Part shown: in pieces, positions 61,112-64,000 of the stretch
How the letters are laid out: each line of letters opens with the position of its first letter
Numbering within the stretch: the stretch's first letter is position 1
NCBI GenBank assembly: GCA_948146395.1
Contig: OX411548.1
Coordinates: 64,313,020-64,377,019 of the forward strand
DNA from: Fragum whitleyi
Lineage: Eukaryota > Mollusca > Bivalvia > Cardiida > Cardiidae
Direction of reading: 5' to 3'
DNA length: 64,000 bases
Position numbers and translations under genes: made by a program
The notes under the pieces: generated by a model
Told to the model about the DNA's origin: nothing
The model's database searches: none
The model's input: only the letters and a program-made list of their open reading frames with translations

Positions 61112-61349
61112 GAGCCTGTGCGTGACATTTCCAACAATTTGACATGTGCGTGAAGGAACAACATTAAGCAGTCAAAATAGCTACAAAGAGTAATAAGAAT
61201 ATTGCCTGGCTCACTAAAGACACTGCAAGACCTTTATTATCTACACAGCGCATAGTGAAGACTCTGGTCAGACTGTGCAGCTGCACAGACTGACCAGAGT
61301 CTTTGCTTGGTGCTCACACTAAATTGTTGAAAATGTCATGCACAGGCTC
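61112..61349. mobile_element. Family E MITE, 238 bp (E3)
   Basis: GAGCCTGTGCGTGACATTTC ... AATGTCATGCACAGGCTC. AATT lies on both sides (61108-61111 and 61350-61353). It is 113 bp from the TRPN exon's splice donor. Confidence 0.88.
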
Positions 61350-61462
61350 AATTATCCTTCTTTATTTGAAATTGTCATATATTTATTCATATTAAAATTT
61401 TAGGAACCTTCAATGTAAATGCAACTAGTTCAAAAAGAGACATACATATTTCACTGTCTTAC

Positions 61463-62831
61463 CCCTGTGTTTATATATCACTCGTAGATAGGAGACCATC
61501 TTGGTGAAGAGATTCAGCGGAGATGGAGTTGCCGACGTTTTGTTCATATTTCGGATCAGTTTTGCCCTACCAAACTTCCACTCGGTATCCGACTGCTGCT
61601 GTATACGTTGATAGGTATCCGACATCATAGCAATCAACAAGTTAATTAACACAATTAACGTCACTACCATGTAGGTCCCAAATATGACCTTCACTAGAGT
61701 TATCACCCATATCGGAGATCTGTACAACGTTGGGAGATTGTCAGGGTCAACAAGTCCAAATAAGGAGAAAAATAAGAGTTCAAAGGTTGCCATAGGGGTC
61801 ATGTAGTTTGTTGGCATACCGGCCCCATCCCCGTCCCCAAGATTAGGGTCCGGCGTGGTAGGTTCGAATATGGGTTGATACACAGACGCTAGATGAAGAG
61901 TAAATCCAGCCATGAATATCAGTAAAATCACAAGAAATCTCGTTAAATCCTTTAAAAGATCCCGGATAATAATGGCCCACGGTCCGAATAAATGGTGGAA
62001 TGACAAGAAATCCAACAATTGCACAAAACACGCGAACAACGCCCAGGCAAAGAATTGATTCCGTATAAATATCATTATCAATCTGTCATCACCTTCAAAC
62101 GCGAAAGCAATGATATGCACGGTAATTCCAATTGCACAAATAGCCAGAATGATAATCTTCACCCACCCAAGTCCTGCACGATCACCGGGGTTAGTTAACT
62201 CGGATACAAGGAGTCCTGATAACCATGCAAGCAGCATCCACTCGTACCAATGAGGAATCAGTGACTCGGATTGATATATTGGGACCACAGGATATACGAA
62301 CGTCATAGAAAACAAAACCATCAAATATAAATGTGAGACGAGGTATGCCATAAACTTAATGATAGGCACTTTGTTAAACCGGTGACGTAATGGTAGTGAA
62401 AAAGCAATCCATACTAATGGACATATTATAAATAAAACAAACAACATAAGAATCTTCCACGTTGACCATTTTAGGTTACCCATCCATATGTCCGATAGAT
62501 ATTTTTGAACCGCTGGGTGTGACACAACTAGTTTTTGTTCGTTTTCTATTAAAACGTCAAGAAATGGTGTTCCATTAACATCAACTGCTTTCAATAAACT
62601 AGCAGCATTGTTTGTGCTAGCGGCTGTTGCTAGTAGGTCTGTTGCCATATCTTCACAGAAATCACCAGCTGATGTTAAATCTTTAGAACGTTCTTTCTCT
62701 TTAACAGCTAACACACGAAAGTTGTTTGATAATTTAGCGGCTGTTTCTGCAGGGGCCGGTGATAACACCACGAACTCTTCTATACATTTGTTGTTACTCT
62801 GTTTTCCACATGACATCAAATCAAATACAAA
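61463..62831 (-). CDS. nompC: TRPN (NompC-type) mechanosensitive cation channel, transmembrane exon
   Basis: This exon encodes 456 residues of a TRPN channel, a plasma-membrane cation channel gated through its ankyrin-repeat spring in mechanosensory cells. It starts after acceptor cattttcag on the minus strand and ends at CACAGGG|gtaaga. Residues 1-120 are the linker region between ankyrin repeats and membrane (KERSKDLTSAGDFCEDMA, FLDVLIENEQK). A hydrophobic pre-S1 segment (126-145) is followed by S1 at 157-180, S2 at 194-212, S3 at 223-245, S4 near 257-283 with FLSFHHLFGPW, S5 near 286-315, a pore loop with LFFSLFGL (353-360) and S6 at 378-402 ending INLLIAMMSDTY. The TRP box W418-KFGRAKL follows. 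These blocks match Drosophila NompC closely in order and wording. TRPN usually has about 29 ankyrin repeats; none is here, so the N-terminal exons lie beyond 64000. TRPC or TRPV identity is less likely. Confidence 0.93.
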
Positions 62832-64000
62832 CTGAAAATGAATCATCGTTTTCTGTTAGATGACATTGAAGAGTTTTTCATGATACGCTATACTTTGGGC
62901 GAAAAACTTTTACTTTAAGGCAATTGACCTAAATACCTGAAATCTCGAATACCAATTTATGAGAACTTGGAGAGACTTTTTGATTGTTGTTATTGAAACA
63001 TTCATAAATGCAAAGATTTCGAGTATGTTCTGATCATTAGAGCGCGTTCACTTTAAAGGGAATACTTTTTGGTGGAGTTCAATTTGTATATGTCACATAA
63101 GTTTATATACAAAAAAGTGCTACTTAGAATTACAGTCAAACCTGTGTTATCGGCCACCTGTATTCAGAAAGCAACCTGTAGCAACCATTTATGTAATATA
63201 AACGAGAAATGTAATAATTATTACAAAACTCGTTGAGACGGCAAATTTCGTTAGCAACCAGAAATGTAATAAAATCGAGAAATGTAAGAAACGTGTTTTT
63301 GTATTTTTATCTTTTTCAAAAAGTGTCTTCTACTGAATCGAAGTGCAAAAATGTCACAGTTTGGTATTCATTTCTCGAGTTTATTACATTTCTGAATGGG
63401 GTCATAATAATCATGTGGCTGTGGTAAAAAATAGAAAAGTCATAAATAGACTTGACTGATCGTTCTAATGACAAAATTGTAAAAAATAAATTACCTTTAG
63501 AACAAAAAACGAATATACGGTTCGATATAATTATCTGAAATGTAATTGTTTGCTAGTTTTATTACATTTCTCGATTTTATTACATTTAAAGTTTATTAAA
63601 TTTCTCGGTTTTATTGCAAAACAGGTTAATATTTATTGACAAGAAATGTAATAAAATCGAGAAATGCAATAAAACTAGAAAACAACTACATTTCAAATAA
63701 TTATATCGAATCATATAGTCGTTTTTTTTTTGTTCTAACGACAATATCTAATTTTGTTACAATTTTTATCATTAGGACGATCAGTCAAGTCGTTTTATGA
63801 CTTTTCAAAATTTTACCACAGCCACATGATTATGATGATTCCCATGTTTAGAAAAGTATCATCTGCACAAATCAAAACAATGAGAAAATGAATAAATATT
63901 CAACATAAAATGTATTAATTTGTTCTTTTTGTTATAAAACTCATTGCTATCAGTCAACGAGAAATCTAATAATCTCGAAAAATGAATACCAAACTGTGAC
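62832..64000 (-). other. Partial upstream intron of the TRPN gene
   Basis: No coding exon is visible from the acceptor at 62834-62832 to the window edge. From about 63132 the intron is occupied by a large foldback repeat that runs past 64000. The exons for the ankyrin repeats must lie further right. Confidence 0.7.
63132..64000. mobile_element. Large foldback element running off the window
   Basis: TA-CAGTCAAACCTGTGTTATC-like sequence (a Tc1/pogo-type end) lies at 63131. Arms of about 190-200 bp (63398-63587 and 63643-63843) are inverted copies, both containing TCATGTGGCTGTGGTAAAA and TTCGATATAATTAT. Further out, GTCACAGTTTGGTATTCATT near 63354 is matched in reverse at the window's last bases. 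GAAATGTAATAAAATCGAG-type motifs recur at least six times. The right arm holds a ~115-bp extra segment. Confidence 0.8.

Larger units (their letters stand above)
58842..61462 (-). other. TRPN intron between transmembrane and penultimate exons
   Basis: The 2.6-kb intron has GTAAGA and TTTCTAG ends. It contains a 334-bp tandem duplication with CRE-like sites, two 238-bp MITEs (60214-60451 and 61112-61349) and a reverse-oriented SINE (60829-61082). About 59510-60210 holds nothing I can name. Confidence 0.85.

Overview
The window is eukaryotic nuclear DNA: AT-rich, gene-poor, with spliced genes, dense dispersed repeats and no bacterial-type operons. An invertebrate is indicated by a TRPN (NompC-type) channel, a lineage absent from mammals. 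tRNA-Asp-derived SINEs, G/C-run-ended repeats and very many small DNA transposons suggest a mollusc, most likely a bivalve. That last step is inference from general repeat style, not from a database match.

Three protein-coding loci can be supported. (1) A prostanoid (prostaglandin E2 EP4-like) G-protein-coupled receptor on the + strand has two coding exons, 42015-42947 and 48050-48601. The 5.1-kb intron falls at the end of TM6. (2) The last three exons of a TRPN mechanosensitive channel lie on the - strand at 62831-61463, 58841-58692 and 55866-55661, with matching splice phases. The ankyrin-repeat N-terminus must lie beyond the right edge. The two host genes converge. (3) A 5'-truncated, frameshifted CR1/Jockey-type non-LTR retrotransposon lies on the - strand at about 28545-30571.

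Layout: 0-7.4 kb is intergenic, with hairpins, an inverted repeat family and a full-length SINE (5672-5945) with a perfect 13-bp target duplication. At 7.42-11.58 kb is a 4.2-kb satellite of ~54-60-bp monomers with a higher-order period of 810-838 bp. At 12.1-14.7 kb are a 264-266-bp triplication, SINE pieces and a 152-bp tandem repeat rich in TCAAGGTCA. At 15-18 kb are GGTTACC-palindrome repeats and a TTAA-flanked 767-bp element. At 18.7-20.5 kb are large microsatellites, including 36 perfect TTTG units. At 24.7-33 kb is a cluster of TA-flanked MITEs (family A) around the retrotransposon. At 33-42 kb the sequence is mostly quiet. At 42-48.6 kb is the receptor gene. At 49-53.6 kb there are more foldback and TIR elements. 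At 55.6 kb to the end is the TRPN gene, whose introns hold SINEs, MITEs of exactly 238 bp and a CRE-containing duplication. A large foldback runs off the right edge.

The receptor would signal prostanoid levels through G proteins and the TRPN channel would transduce mechanical force. Nothing in the sequence links the two functionally. The most distinctive material is the repeat biology: at least six families of non-autonomous elements with recognisable TIRs, exact lengths or target duplications, some nested. No bacterial-type defence system, CRISPR or gene cluster is present.
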